A stretch of DNA of 64,000 bases from Aphrocallistes beatrix (Eukaryota; Porifera; Hexactinellida; Sceptrulophora; Aphrocallistidae), in assembly GCA_963281255.1 (NCBI GenBank), contig OY725498.1, positions 1,984,001-2,048,000 of the forward strand, read 5' to 3'. The position numbers and the translations under genes are program-made. Position 1 is the first letter of the stretch. Every line of letters starts with the position of its first letter. This document shows, in pieces, positions 21,409 through 33,089 of the stretch. The notes below the pieces were generated by a model. The model was not told where the DNA came from. It worked only from the letters and a program-made list of their open reading frames with translations, and made no database searches.

Positions 21409-23086
21409 TAGTTGATAATACCAGTATTAATTTAGCGGTTTTAGGATTGAAGTTACTAAGTAATCCATGGTACTAATTTTTTGGTGACTGCCATTGCCTT
21501 GTATATAGAAGGCTATGGTTCAATCTTTACGAAACATTATGTAATTCAAAATGTGATCTCTACTGTCTATTAGAATGATCGTATCTGATCACAAGAGTGA
21601 AATCCTATGCTTCATTAGAACTTAATCATTGCATCACTCATTCCAACTCTGCTTAATTTAGATACTGATTAGTGATTAGTGCCTTAATTTTCGTCATTCA
21701 ATTCGATTGAGCAATTCATCAAACTGATATATATATACTCGAATAGAAATATCTATTTTCAACAAGTTGGTTATTTTTTTATTGATTCTTTTTTTTTAAA
21801 TATTGGACTAGTTCTCAGGTAAAACACCTTTATTATTTAGTAATTAATTTATAATACAATTCAGAATATTTTTTGTATTTTAAGATGGAATTTTGTCTGT
21901 GCAGTGCATACAAATCAATCTGTAGCAATGGCAATACACTTCTAATGTTTCCCCCTCTGTCGCACACAAAGAAGAAAATACTATTTCGAATATATCAGTC
22001 ATTTATTCCTTCAGCCATCTAAAGGAGACTTTTTTAATATAATAAAATTTTATAGGGAGGTGTCCTTGGCATAGATGATGTATCATGTCTGTACTTGATC
22101 TTGTGAAATCTAAAAATCCTATTTCTATCAATTGTAGTGTCTCTGAGTAGTACATATTATGTCAATTGGATACGGGTAGTATCACAGTACGATACGTGGA
22201 CATTTCGGTATGCGACATGTGTTTCTCAACCTGTATAGATCATATCAACATTATCCGTTTGTACATGTATTGTCTAAGAATATGTACACTCCCCCTACCA
22301 AAATTTTTCCTACACCGCAGCATTCCCATTCATATATAAGTAGGGGTATAACACGGTCTATTTAAGGAGTCTAACATCCGCTCTCGGCTAGATTTCAAGC
22401 CATCGTTCCCGCTCCCGGTTGCCCTCTCTAGCTCTTGGCAGCGTTTTGGGAGATGGAGTTTTTTTGACACCGTTGGTAAAACCATAATTGCGAAGAATCT
22501 AATTTGAAATAGAATGATTTTTCTCTAGGGAGGCGGAGCGAGTCCCCAGGGGTGCAAACCAACAAATTTTCCAGTCAGGAAGCACAACATCCAGCTGGGA
22601 GTCTGGGGCGACGTCCCAGATGGAAAACTGGGAGAGCGGCGATGCTTGCCCACGGTGCACGGATGGAAAGTATCATCGCTCCGCTCCTTTAACAAAAATT
22701 AGACAAGATTGGAGAAATTTAAATCCGGATTATATAGTAGCCCACTAAAGTTCAGCACTGATTCCGTTTCTATCTCAACCAAGTGTTGATGCTATCTCAC
22801 GAATTCGCGAACTCACAAGTCGAGAAACCGTATTTTGGTTTTTCCGTCATAATTCTAAAGTGGCTAAGTGAACATATAACCAACGCAAGCAAAAACGAAT
22901 TAAGTAATTGTTTTAATCAGATAATTGCTGCCATGTCTCGGATTTTGAGATTTTTAGAATAATCTCCATAAAAACATATGCTCCATAGGGCAGCTGATGA
23001 CTTTAGGCTATTCTTTACGGTCAAATTCCAATCTTCAGTTTGTAACCAACCCCATTAAGTTGTATATTAGTTATAGGACTGCACAG
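21409..23086. other. Intergenic and presumed promoter region of ALIX
   Basis: No gene recognised. 22.5-22.7 kb is GC-richer than its surroundings but not open. An in-frame ATG at 22997 precedes the ALIX start by 30 codons; that stretch has no BRO1 similarity. Confidence 0.45.
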
Positions 23087-26000
23087 ATGGCAGGAGCTAT
23101 CTTTCTTTCTCAACAACTCAAGAAGTCCACAAGCATTGACTTCTCATCTGACTTCAACAAGTTCATCCGCAACAGCTACGACGAGGATCCAGCGAAATTC
23201 AAAGATGCAATCAGGGAATTTAACCAGCTGCGAGAAGCCAGTTGCATCCAAGTGCCTGATAAGCACGAGGCGAGTCTAGACGTGCTGCTGAGATACTTCG
23301 ACCAGCTAAATGTTATTGATACGAAGCTTCCTATTTCAGAGAGCCAGGTTTGTATACAAATAATCATGCGTACATCTACGAGAGAAATGTTTCAGTTATA
23401 ATCTTGTCACAGTTCAAATGCTACGAGTACTTCATTTGAATCTCTTACTCTTACTCTAGGTTCGGAATTATCTTATTTTAATGTGTTTATGTTAAACACC
23501 TGACACTGTGCATTACATATCCATGGTTTAAGAACTTTAGGCATTTAACTATGATGAATATAACAAAGGTTAAAATAATTTTTATACTTTTCAATTCCTT
23601 ATATCAGATTCGCATAAAGTTCTCGTGGCTTGACTCCTTCAATGTCGGTGGCTTTCTCTCGGGCGCCAAGAAGCACGCAGCAGTTGACATCTCCTTCGAA
23701 AGGTGTTGTCTGTTGTTTAATGTTGGAGCTCTGCAGTGTCAAATCGCCAAGTCCCAGAACTTCGACTCGGACGAAGGATTGAAAGCCGCCTGCAAGCACT
23801 TTCAGGGAGCAGCCGGCACGTTCACTCGCCTCAGAGACGACGTGTACCAACACCTGAGCGTAGCTCCTACTCCAGATTTGGGAGCTGAGTCCACGACTGC
23901 TATGTGCAACCTGATGCTAGCTCAGGCACAAGAAGCTTTCTTCCTCAAGGTTTGTGTCCTACTCATCTTCTCTGTGTTAATTTGAATGACAATTGAGAAT
24001 TAAACCAGAATATTAGTTATTTCTTATTTAGTTCATGGAGTATAATACAGTAGAACCTCCATAAGTTGGGGGAACTCGGGATGGCGAAAATATACCTACT
24101 CCCCATTCCTTACTTATGATTTGTACCCTGATCACAAGACATTAAGCCAAAATTGTTTTAATAAATCCCAAAATAGTCATTTCAAGTCACTTTTCTCCCA
24201 ATTAAAGGGGTTAATTTGAATGGAAAAATAATGTCTGAATTTTTTTGCTCCCTTATTCTCCAATTTCCCATTTATAGAGATTAATTTGTGTGGAGACGAA
24301 TAAAGATGGCCCAAAATTCCCCCACGTAAAGAGTTCAACATGCATTTCCCTTTTCTTTCAATCACAACTTTTAATATTTCAAAAGTATAAATTCTAGATC
24401 CGCGTATGTTCTCACTTCAAAGAAGGCTTTATTTTGAAATTGTATTACTCGACCCATCTATGGGCTTCATTGAAATCCCGTTTGCCTTAATGAGTTCTCA
24501 CTAATAGATTATACTAAGAAATGAAATGAGCACAAACTATTCAAAGAAATATTATTCAATTCAACTTATAATTGTACAGGCCTCTAAAGATAAGATGCAA
24601 GACAAAGTGATCGCCAAACTCGCTCACCAAGCTAGCGACCTCTACGCAGACACGCTCTCCTCTTTCCAGCAAGGGTCAGTGAAGTCCCAGTGGGAGAAGG
24701 ATTGGATCCCCATTGTCTCGTCCAAGCAGAGTCTGTTCCTAGCGCTGGCAGAGGAGAGTCAAGCCAGGGTGTGCATGGAGGGGCAGAGCTATGGAGAGAG
24801 CATTGCTCGTCTCAAACAGGCTGTGTCGTGTCTGGAAGATGCTCACAAGAGAGCAGAGGGCTGTTACGATGTCAAGGCGCTCTTAGCGAGGGTCAAGACC
24901 AAGCTAGAGAAGGAGTTGAAGGACAATAAGCTGATCTACAGTGACCCCGTCCCAGATTACGCTACTATTGAGCCAGTGGGGAAGGCAGCATTGGCAAAGG
25001 TGGATTATCACTTTGTGTGAGGTTATTGTGAGCTATCCATTACTACTGCACTTATTTAGCCGCTCTCTTTCAACGCGCCTCAGTCTAACTTCGTAGACCT
25101 GTTTTCCCAGCTGATGCCTTTCAAAGTGAATGAAGCCCTTCAGATATATGAGCAGAGGAAGCAAGGGCTGATAAATTCAGAGATCGGCAGGCTGCGAGGT
25201 AGTACGCAAGAACTCACAAGCCTGATGACGTCATGCAACCTGCCAGCTGCTTTCGAGGATACATCAGGTACCGGCGCGCCCCCTTCAGTCCTGGAGAAAG
25301 CAGCAGAAGTAAGGAACAAGGGCGGCATTGTTCGTCTCAAAGAGATGATAACGAATCTACCAGAGCTGTTGGTCCGGAATAAGGAGATATTAGACGAGAC
25401 GGAGAGAGTTCTGAATGAAGAGGATAGGGAAGATGGAGAGTGCAGGTGAGTTTAAGTGTTCCTTGCTAGCTTTAGATATATTGTTATAGATCTTTGAATA
25501 GTAGCCGGCGATTATTAATTTCAACCCTATTTTCTACATGGTTAAAATTTAATTTCAGATAAAAGTATTTTTTAATGGATGCAATCATCCAAATAATTTA
25601 AGGAATAGAAGCACCAAATTGCTTGAACCATTATTTTAAGAGATAACCTAAAGTGTTAGCGCCTTTTTTCGATTTTTCGAAGGCTACTATTCAAGTATAT
25701 ACGATATCTCTAAAACTGTTTAATTCTAAAAAAGGAAATCGCTTTTTTTCTGTCAAAACCGGCCCTCATCAAAAGGTTCCTGATAGTCTGTGATGCCTCT
25801 TTGTGGTGTCACTGATGTGTAACCAGGACTTCATCACTTTTCTAGGATATACGCCTGAAGATTCTTCTGATTATTCCCATGCGCATAATCTATGCATTTA
25901 ATATTACGACATAGGAGTTAGGCAAATTTTCGCGCGCCTAGAACAATTTTGGTTTTTACGCGCTTGTAGGCGGGCCGCGTATGCCTGGATAAAACTTTGT

Positions 26001-28127
26001 GACCCAAATTTTTGAAAAAAAAATTCTTGAGAATCAAAAATGCATTCCCCACTTTTCGGCCGAATTTGCATTCGAAGGATAGATAAATTAAATGATTGAA
26101 ATCGTGAAACAAAAAAAAATCTAGGACACTCACCGCGTCACCAATAATTCCAATGTGTTCGTTCCTGGTTACAGTAAGTGCTAGCAAATTGCATCCAAAA
26201 TGTTTGCATGTGGGAATGGAGACTAAGCGCTATTCTTTGACTTTATTGATGCTATCTAGAGCTAAGTATGGAGATAAATGGACACGAATGCCTTCCGCTC
26301 AGCTTACGGTTAACGTGAGAGCAGACCTCTCCAAATACCAAGGCATCCTGTCTGGTGCGTCTACTGCGGATAAGGTGACCTCTATTTTCATCAATACCCG
26401 TTTAATTAAATGCAATTTGATCTCGAACAATTCATTTTTAGATTGTCAAAGAAAAGTATCAGGCCACCCGCGAGGCAATTGCCCTCATGAGTGAGGACCA
26501 AGCTACTCTCGTCTCATCCATCCCAACCAGCGGGGCAGCTAGTAGGTCTGGCTCCTCTGCCCTGGTCGTGCAGAACCTCAAGCAGCTGTGCGGGCAGGTA
26601 TGCGTTCTTACATATCAAATAATTCAAACGCCCCTTACGGGGCCGAATATTGGTTACTTTCACTAATCCATTTCGAATTTTATAATTTATGCATCTATTG
26701 TAAACAAACAAATAAAATATATATTGACTGTATACTTTCTGAAATGTGTAATTCGGAATCTAAAACCCCTAAAACCCCCAGGCCAACAATTGAAAGCTTG
26801 CATATTTTTGAAATTTGTTTACTTTATGTAGCCATTGTAAACACATCCACAAGAATAATTGCTTCAATATGTAAATATATGTACTGTACATAAAATACCT
26901 CTCATGGATGTATTATCATTATGTTTACTTTTCAATCAGAATAAATAGTAAATACTCGCATTAAGCAATAATTTGTATACATACTTGATTTGAATTTTTC
27001 TTCTGTTAGGTATACAATCTATGTTGATACGTCCGCTTGGAGATACAGCTTGGGTATGTATCCCAAGCGTACATATCCCAACATGGGGATGGGAGGGTAC
27101 ACTGTAGATTTCATGACACTTACGTAGATGAAATACTTTAGACAATATTTTATTGTTAGTATTAACATTTTCATTTCTCACCTGACACCTCGAATGCTCA
27201 GCTTCTGCTTATCGCCCAATCTTACCATAATTCCTTTATCTTGTCGGTGGGTTTTAGGTCGAGACTTTGAAAGCAGAGCGGGATACTGTGGAGAGCTCTC
27301 TCAGAGACAACCTCCCTAGCCCTGCCTCCAAGTTCTTGGATTGCTTGAAGAGTGAAGGCTCAGTCGACGAGGAGACGATATCGATGAATCACCTCCAGGA
27401 TACGTACAGCAGTCTGCAGCAGCAGGTGCAGGACTCGATCACGAGAGGCTCCAAGCTAGTCGAGCTGATCAAGCAGACGAATGCACAGTTCGTGAACGAG
27501 TGCCAGCAGGGAGAGGGAGCGGCAGAGAGGGAGAGGGTGCTGAAGAGCCTTCTGAGCGGCTACGAGGCTTTCAATGAACTGACTGGCAATTTGGAAGAAG
27601 GGTCAAAGTTCTACGGGGACCTTACTAATCTTCTGCTCAAGTGCCAGCAGAGGGTAGGAGATCTCACCTTTGCTCGCCGTACAGAGAAAGATGACCTCTG
27701 CAAGGATTTGGACAAAGTGCTAGCTGCTTCCAAGAAGGGTCCTGCTCGTCCTGCTACCTACGTCCCTCAAGGCGCAACTTCCGCCCCGCCCCCACAACCC
27801 TTAGCTCGTCATGTTCCGCCCCATCAGCAGGTAGCTCCTCCCCCTCAGCAGGTAGCTCCTACTCTCCAGCAGGTAGCCCCCCCGATTCAGAGCTCCGTGG
27901 TTCCCCCTGCCGCCACTAACCCCACTCCCTACTACCCCGGCTATCCCAGCTACGGAGCCCCTCCCCCCGGATACCCCTACGCCCCTGTGCAAGGAGGGCC
28001 GCCCCTACCAGTAAACCCTAATATTCCTGGGCCTCCCAATCCCCAAGGTGCTCAGCCCTTCCCCTACTACCAGCCCTATGGTTACGGGTATCCCCCTTAT
28101 GGGTACCCCCCACCCCCACAGCAGTAG
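23087..28127 (+). CDS. PDCD6IP: ALIX (PDCD6-interacting protein), complete
   Basis: Seven exons fit in phase: 23087-23347, 23608-23949, 24580-24999, 25060-25445, 26260-26374, 26442-26597, 27258-28127; 849 residues, close to the ~868 of human ALIX. The start MAGAIFLSQQLKKS aligns with MATFISVQLKKT. Exons 1-4 give the BRO1 domain (about 1-355; DKHEASLDVLLRYFDQL, MLAQAQEAFFLK, DKMQDKVIAKLAHQA), exons 4-7 the V domain (PELLVRNKEILDETERVLNEE; GSKFYGDLTNLLLKCQQ), and exon 7 ends in a ~150-residue proline-rich tail with three QQVAP units and a YYPGYPSYG segment like the ALG-2/CEP55-binding part of ALIX. Known ALIX binds CHMP4 through BRO1 and acts in ESCRT-III recruitment, cytokinesis and multivesicular bodies. 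A PSAP/PTAP TSG101-binding motif is not present (nearest is TSAP). Introns are 60-814 bp. The acceptor at 25059 was chosen because it restores NAPQSNFVDLF, matching the family. Confidence 0.95.
25848..26000 (+). repeat. Dispersed repeat T, copy in ALIX intron 4
   Basis: ATACGCCTG ... GGCAAATTTTCGCG ... TTTACGCGC ... GCCTGGATAAAAC is similar in order and sequence to 29040-29180. Confidence 0.6.
26630..26850 (-). mobile_element. Second Helitron-like family, fragment in ALIX intron 6
   Basis: It shares the ATTGTAAACAAACAAATAAA, CCCCTAAAACCCC and AACAATTGAAAGCTTG landmarks with the tandem units at 12.1-12.5 kb, in the same order. Confidence 0.55.
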
Positions 28128-28983
28128 CTACCTATATGTCTGCTTGAAATGGTTTATATACTAAGATGAGTAGTTATTGTCTCTAGGCCTCAAATTTGTT
28201 TGAATTTTTACTATTGTGAATAATCAATTACTAGCTACATAATACTTGGGATCGTTATATGCTAGGGCAAACAATTGAGTTATATTACCGTTTATTAGTG
28301 TTTGATATATATTCTTGTTAGAGGCTCGGAACTTATTTATTATTATGATTATAATAGAGATATGATGTGTGATCTATATTGTTATATGGTGAGTAAGGTA
28401 TTCAATTTGTATCTTCGTAAAAAATGACATCGCATATTCTTGAACTGTGAGAGGTTCATCGTTGAGATAAATAATTTACGAAGATTTATATCGCTCTGGT
28501 AGGGGCCTGGATATGAAAATCTGACAATCTCCATTATATAGACCCCCTAACACTTCCCTGCAAAATCATTGTCCTGCTCTAGTATCTGACGTAGGCATTG
28601 GTGAGATTATTAGTTAAAATAAAGAGAATTTCCTCATTTAATTATTAATTTATGCATAATGCTATGACTAGACATCTCCAAGATACATACATTACTTATC
28701 CCTTCTAAGGGATTTCTTTGTAATGATGTCACACTTGTTTACGATTTTTTCCTTCTTTTAATAGAAACATGCTGAAGTAATACTAAATCATTTTTATTCA
28801 GTCATTCGTATTTTCTATTTATATCCTCAGAATTTCTAACCGACTCCTGTTATTATAATCACGAGGCACACGTGTTTACTGGTTCATTATATATACAATA
28901 TTTAGAGGATATTCTAAAAATTTGTTTTTATTAGAACTTTTTTCTTTTGAGAGTCAAAGACTTATTACTGGTAAGTGTTACAT
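28128..28983. other. ALIX 3' region and intergenic
   Basis: No gene seen. AATAAA near 28617 is a possible distal poly(A) signal. Confidence 0.4.
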
Positions 28984-29180
28984 ACAAGGTTTCATCCAGC
29001 TTTATTAGGATTTATGCCTACAATATCCCTTTTATTATTTCATACGCCTAGCCTATGCTAGCATATACGCATTAAATACTATACTTTAGAAGTGTAGGCA
29101 AATTTTTGCGAGCCCAGTTCTATTTTGATTTAAATTCACGCGCCTGTAGCCGCGCCGCATACGCCTGGATGAAACCCTGA
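28984..29180. mobile_element. Dispersed repeat T, copy with visible ends
   Basis: CAAGGTTTCATCCAGC at the left and GCCTGGATGAAACCCTGA at the right are inverted repeats, so T is probably a TA-flanked MITE; about 197 bp, non-coding. Confidence 0.6.
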
Positions 29181-29435
29181 GTACATTGTTGTGTAAAACT
29201 ATGTTTAGTGTTCAACTATTTGAAATATTTGGATATATTTGTTACTTGGTTTATGTTCTTGTCAACAACCATCTAGCGGGCCAGATATCTAAATAAAAAT
29301 TGTATCTACATTAGAAATGCAACCAGCACCTTTATCATAAAGCATAGCATTCAATACAATTATGATAGTCGCTTTATTTTTGACCATGGATAAGGTGTTT
29401 CATTCAGTCTTTTCCACTGCATAGAAAATAACTGC

Positions 29436-29577
29436 ATGCATTTGTCAGAATTTTGAAGTTCATGTTGTCACTTTGTCAAAATGGAATTTTGTAATAATAT
29501 ATTAACTTGTCCATTCTGACTGACAACATGAATTATTCTGACAAATGCTAACTTCAAAATTCTGACAAATGCAGCTC
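29436..29577. repeat. Inverted repeat (~25-bp arms)
   Basis: TGCATTTGTCAGAATTTTGA and AACTTCAAAATTCTGACAAA are reverse complements about 100 bases apart; a small MITE is likely. Confidence 0.7.
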
Positions 29578-29764
29578 CCAAAAAAGTAACTTCCTATACG
29601 CGATAAGCCATGTATCTCCGGCATATAGAATTGTCTCCTCTTTCAGATGAGTGGTTCTGTGTAGGGTGCAGTTTATCGCTCCCGCTCTTGGTCATCACTA
29701 CGAACACGGATTAGACGCGGAACTCGGTACACAGTTCAAATCCCCTACTTACGAAATTGATAGC

Positions 29765-29884
29765 CAGCGGTTTTCAACTTTTTTGGCTGTGGGACCCAGC
29801 AATTTTCTTATATTCTGTGGACCCCCTCCTATTAGCCGTAATACAAAATTTTGAATCCTGTGGGTCCCAGGTTGAGAACCACTG
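29765..29884. mobile_element. hAT-type MITE (SPIN/Charlie-like ends)
   Basis: CAGCGGTTTTCAAC and GTTGAGAACCACTG bound a 120-bp element with GGACCC/GGGTCC inside. Flanks are only roughly alike (TTGATAGC, GAATAGCG). Confidence 0.75.
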
Positions 29885-29892
29885 GAATAGCG

Positions 29893-30663
29893 GAGTAAGG
29901 ACGAATTGTCAAACTGTAATGAGCCCGAGTAAAATACAAGACGGGAATAGGGCTGAAATAAACCACAGATCATCTAAAACCGGCTAACCGCCGCTCATAT
30001 CTGTTAAGGGTTAAGAAAATGTTTGATCGGTTAGCCGATCTGTACTATTTTGTACTATATTATCTTACTTCATTGTTTTTGACAATACAAAGATTTAAGA
30101 ATATTATTTATAAAAATTTGGATAATAAAATGTAATTTCTATTTTCTATACCTATATGTTTCAATATCGTTGATGAATATAAAATTTTTAGTGTGCTTCT
30201 TATACTATTATATTGGAAATCTATTATCCAATATAATGGATAGGATGCACAAAATGAGTGTTGGTATCCTACCGGCTGGCCGTAATTCCTCTCTTAGCAA
30301 GAGTTCAAAATATGATTTGGATTTATTTTTGAAGGTACTTCCATATACTGGTGACTCCGCTTAATCTGGACACCTCGAGCATGATATTTGTCCCAATTAA
30401 GCGGAGTTTCCCTATTAACCGATGGAATAAAACATTAGCATGGAACCATTCCGTTCCTGGAGACTTGTCGCAATTACCCGGTGTCCCGTCGATTACGCGG
30501 AGTGAACCGTTTGTAGATTTGCACCTGCCGCTTGGATTTCTATGGGCTCATGATTACCTAGCATTTTGTGGTTTTCTTCTTATAATGTCTTGATTTTTGA
30601 ATACTATTCACATGAATTCCATTTTCATACCAAACTAAAGGTAGGTAGCGACCTCTTTTAAAA
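29893..30663. other. Intergenic
   Basis: No gene. 30353-30415 contains GACTCCGCTTAATCTGG and CCAATTAAGCGGAGT, an inverted pair resembling the pogo-like MITE at 58.3-58.5 kb. Confidence 0.4.
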
Positions 30664-30829
30664 CAGTGGTATTCAAACTGGGGTACGCTAGGCTTCTCAT
30701 GCTGGTAGGCGGGTCTCAAATTATATCTCAACATATTGTTAATAATTATTTTCATGAGTTAACTGTTGGGGGTACACGGAAAGTTCAAAAACAGTCACTT
30801 ACGCTTGGAAGAAAGTTTGAAGACCACTG
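30664..30829. mobile_element. hAT-type MITE
   Basis: CAGTGGTATTCAAACTGG and AGTTTGAAGACCACTG are inverted ends; flanks TTTTAAAA and ATCTAAAA are similar but not identical. Confidence 0.7.
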
Positions 30830-31080
30830 ATCTAAAACATAGACTTTCAATTTAATGGACTTCTCCACGCTAACGTATATGCGACTAAAATCTGGACGCG
30901 TCATCACTTAATTTTAGATTTAGCTGGGTCATATCTTACGAATGAAAAGAAATAGACACCGGTTTACACTGGGTTTTTTTACTATCGTTTTTTTTTACAT
31001 TTTTCCATGCAAATGGGGTGTCAAAAAAACCCAATGTCGACTATATGATATTTCTAATTGGTGGCAGAAAAAGAGTTCCC

Positions 31081-31192
31081 TACAGACAGGATGGGAACGT
31101 GCTTCCACATTCTTGGGTTGGTGACGTAGCAACGAATATTATTGCGTCACCACTCAGGAATGTGGAATCATACTCCTATTCTGTCTGTGCTT
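31081..31192. repeat. Small inverted-repeat element
   Basis: CAGACAGGATGGGAACGTG and its near reverse complement ending TATTCTGTCTG enclose GTGACG/CGTCAC; a foldback of about 110 bp. Confidence 0.6.
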
Positions 31193-31487
31193 TTTTAAAA
31201 TTTCAAGTTATGGATTTGTAAGTTTTATAACTTTTTTTGTAAATTAATATTGACATCAATTAACTAGTTAATCACCTGGAAATAAACCCAAAAAACGTGC
31301 ACTAAATCGGTTGAAAAGTTAGATCCTGTGTTACCTCCTGATATTATAATTTCAGTTAATATTAAGTAAAGAAATATGATACAAAGTTCATCAAAACATA
31401 GTCTATTATGCACGACTGAATATGCACATATATTTTGTCCGTAATAGAAAGGTACCAGAAATGTACAAGTAATTCAAATCTTTTAGT

Positions 31488-32105
31488 TTACATTTGGTCA
31501 TTTCCAGGATTTGTTGATACAGCTCTCTTTGTCTGTCTTAAGTCCGGATACTTTCGAGCAATTAGAGCTGCTAAAGTCACAAATACAAACTCGCATCCTA
31601 ACTTTTCATTAGCACTAACTTCTGTGATGCAAATAATGCCCTTTTGCTTTGCGAAATTCTTGACTTCCTCTTGAGTTACTTGCCTGCGCTTTCCTTTATC
31701 CGCCTTCATCCCAACCAAAACTGCAGGGATATCAGAGCTGATCTGACTCTCTAACTTGTCATACCAATTCATGATATCTAGAAAGCTGGACTGATTGGTG
31801 ATATCGTAGGCTAAGATGAGACCCGCTGGGATGTGGCCATATCGAACAAACTGATATTGAAAGTTAGCGTCATTAATGCATGTACCTCCAAAGTCAATTA
31901 TTTTCAATAGAATAGACTCTCCATCTAGATTTATTACCTTGCTATCAAACTCGACACCCATTGTTGGTCCATACCTTCTGTAAAATTTGTGAGGCTTATT
32001 GAGATAAGTACTAACAAGGTGCGTCTTTCCAACACCGCTAGCTCCAATTAACGAGATCATTAGACGAGCTTCCCATTTATTGAATTTGGGTTGTGATCTT
32101 GCCAT
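31488..32105 (-). CDS. Divergent Rab-like small GTPase
   Basis: Single 205-residue frame. G1 GASGVGKT (21-28), switch I PTMGVEF (47-53, the Rab-type TxGVEF), and LKIIDF leading to switch II. G3 is DFGGT (71-75) instead of DTAGQ, so the catalytic glutamine is missing. G4 is MKAD (123-126) instead of NKxD. G5 is SAN (154-156). The C-terminus ends GNDQM without the prenylation cysteines of typical Rabs. Known Rabs cycle on membranes by hydrolysis and lipid anchoring; this protein probably lacks stable anchoring and normal hydrolysis, so it may be a constitutive or nucleotide-insensitive relative. The TATTATTAG acceptor-like site ends 13 bases before the ATG. No intron is seen, unlike most animal Rabs. 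Confidence 0.8.
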   Translation of the reverse strand: MARSQPKFNKWEARLMISLIGASGVGKTHLVSTYLNKPHKFYRRYGPTMGVEFDSKVINLDGESILLKIIDFGGTCINDANFQYQFVRYGHIPAGLILAYDITNQSSFLDIMNWYDKLESQISSDIPAVLVGMKADKGKRRQVTQEEVKNFAKQKGIICITEVSANEKLGCEFVFVTLAALIARKYPDLRQTKRAVSTNPGNDQM

Positions 32106-32213
32106 GCTCTACACTTGCCTAATAATACACTTATATAAATATTGGATAAAGTTATTTGAAATTTAGTATAACTTTTCAATAATATTATAACTCAAGTTCT
32201 GATACTCTCAAAA

Positions 32214-32453
32214 ACAAAACAAATTGACAAATTTGGTGATTTTTCGTGCGATTTCGGGCATGCCTAATTTCCGGGACGGGATCCCGTCCCGGAAATTAGA
32301 CATGCCCATATCGATTGTAACCGTAGGACAGATGTATTTAGAGATGTTATATCCCTTATAATTAACCAATGTGACCCCAGGCGCCCAAAGGGCGCCTCCG
32401 GCGGACACAAAGTGTTCGCCAACCGCGCAGCACAAGCAAGCGAAGCGCGCTTG
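32214..32453 (+). mobile_element. Element A copy 5, 5'-truncated, with a 52-bp palindrome inside
   Basis: It ends GAAGCGCGCTTG at 32453, flanked by T, with both GC hairpins intact (GGCGCCC/GGGCGCC and a GCGGACAC pair). Only the 3' half remains. Confidence 0.82.
32256..32307. mobile_element. 52-bp near-perfect palindrome inserted in element A copy 5
   Basis: GGGCATGCCTAATTTCCGGG and its reverse complement meet at the centre GGGATCCC with one mismatch. It interrupts the conserved CGATATCGATTATAAC segment of A. A decayed relative lies at 32725-32765. Confidence 0.75.
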
Positions 32454-33089
32454 TCTAAACAAATCCTGGGCCTTTACATTTCTCGAAAGTATCCTTGAAT
32501 TTCTTGGACATGGGTATATCAAAATCAATTCCATATTGTGTTAAGCAATTTCAATTTTACTCCATCTAAAAAAACTGAAGATAGAGATAGTTTTGGGGAA
32601 TTACTACCAGCGAACCCCTTCTCTTGAATCACCCCTGCTTTGGATGATCAAAGTCTCAAATTAATCAGAGTATTCGAAATTTCGGGTCTTTTCTCTAAAG
32701 AATTTGGAAATATGCGTTAGAAACGGGCATGCTTAATTCCTGGAATGGGACGGAATGGTGCGGAGTTATCAAGGAATATCTAGATACCTAATTTCAATAA
32801 CGGGACGAATGTAAGTAACAAAAACGAAAATATACGTTTGTATACTCTCCAAATCTGTCATCTTGAAAGGGCTTACAGTCAAGTTGAGATACGAGAAATC
32901 TTAAAATGCTACTTTACATGCAAACATGTCTTAAAATATATTTTGAATAATTCAAAAAAGTCGGTTCGCACACATAATTTTGTAAATATTCGTAATGAAA
33001 TAACCATTTTCTCTTTGAATATGTATCTAATTTCCGTTTTTTATTAAAATCTTTATACTTTATAGAGAAGATATAGTATTCCATTCTTA
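32454..33089. other. Intergenic and 5' leader of the helicase gene
   Basis: No gene. TTTATACTTTATAG ending at 33064 is acceptor-like and lies 25 bases before the helicase ATG. Confidence 0.4.

Noticed and set aside
21022-21476. Frames running through the N gap
   Set aside because: They are open only because N was translated as unknown.
23990-24370. Pogo-like MITE in ALIX intron 2
   Set aside because: ACAGTAGAACCTCCATAAG resembles a left end, but I found no convincing right end.
24990-25083. ALIX exon 4 starting at the AG at 25083
   Set aside because: The frame works, but it would drop the residues NAPQS that align with ALIX; the AG at 25059 keeps them.
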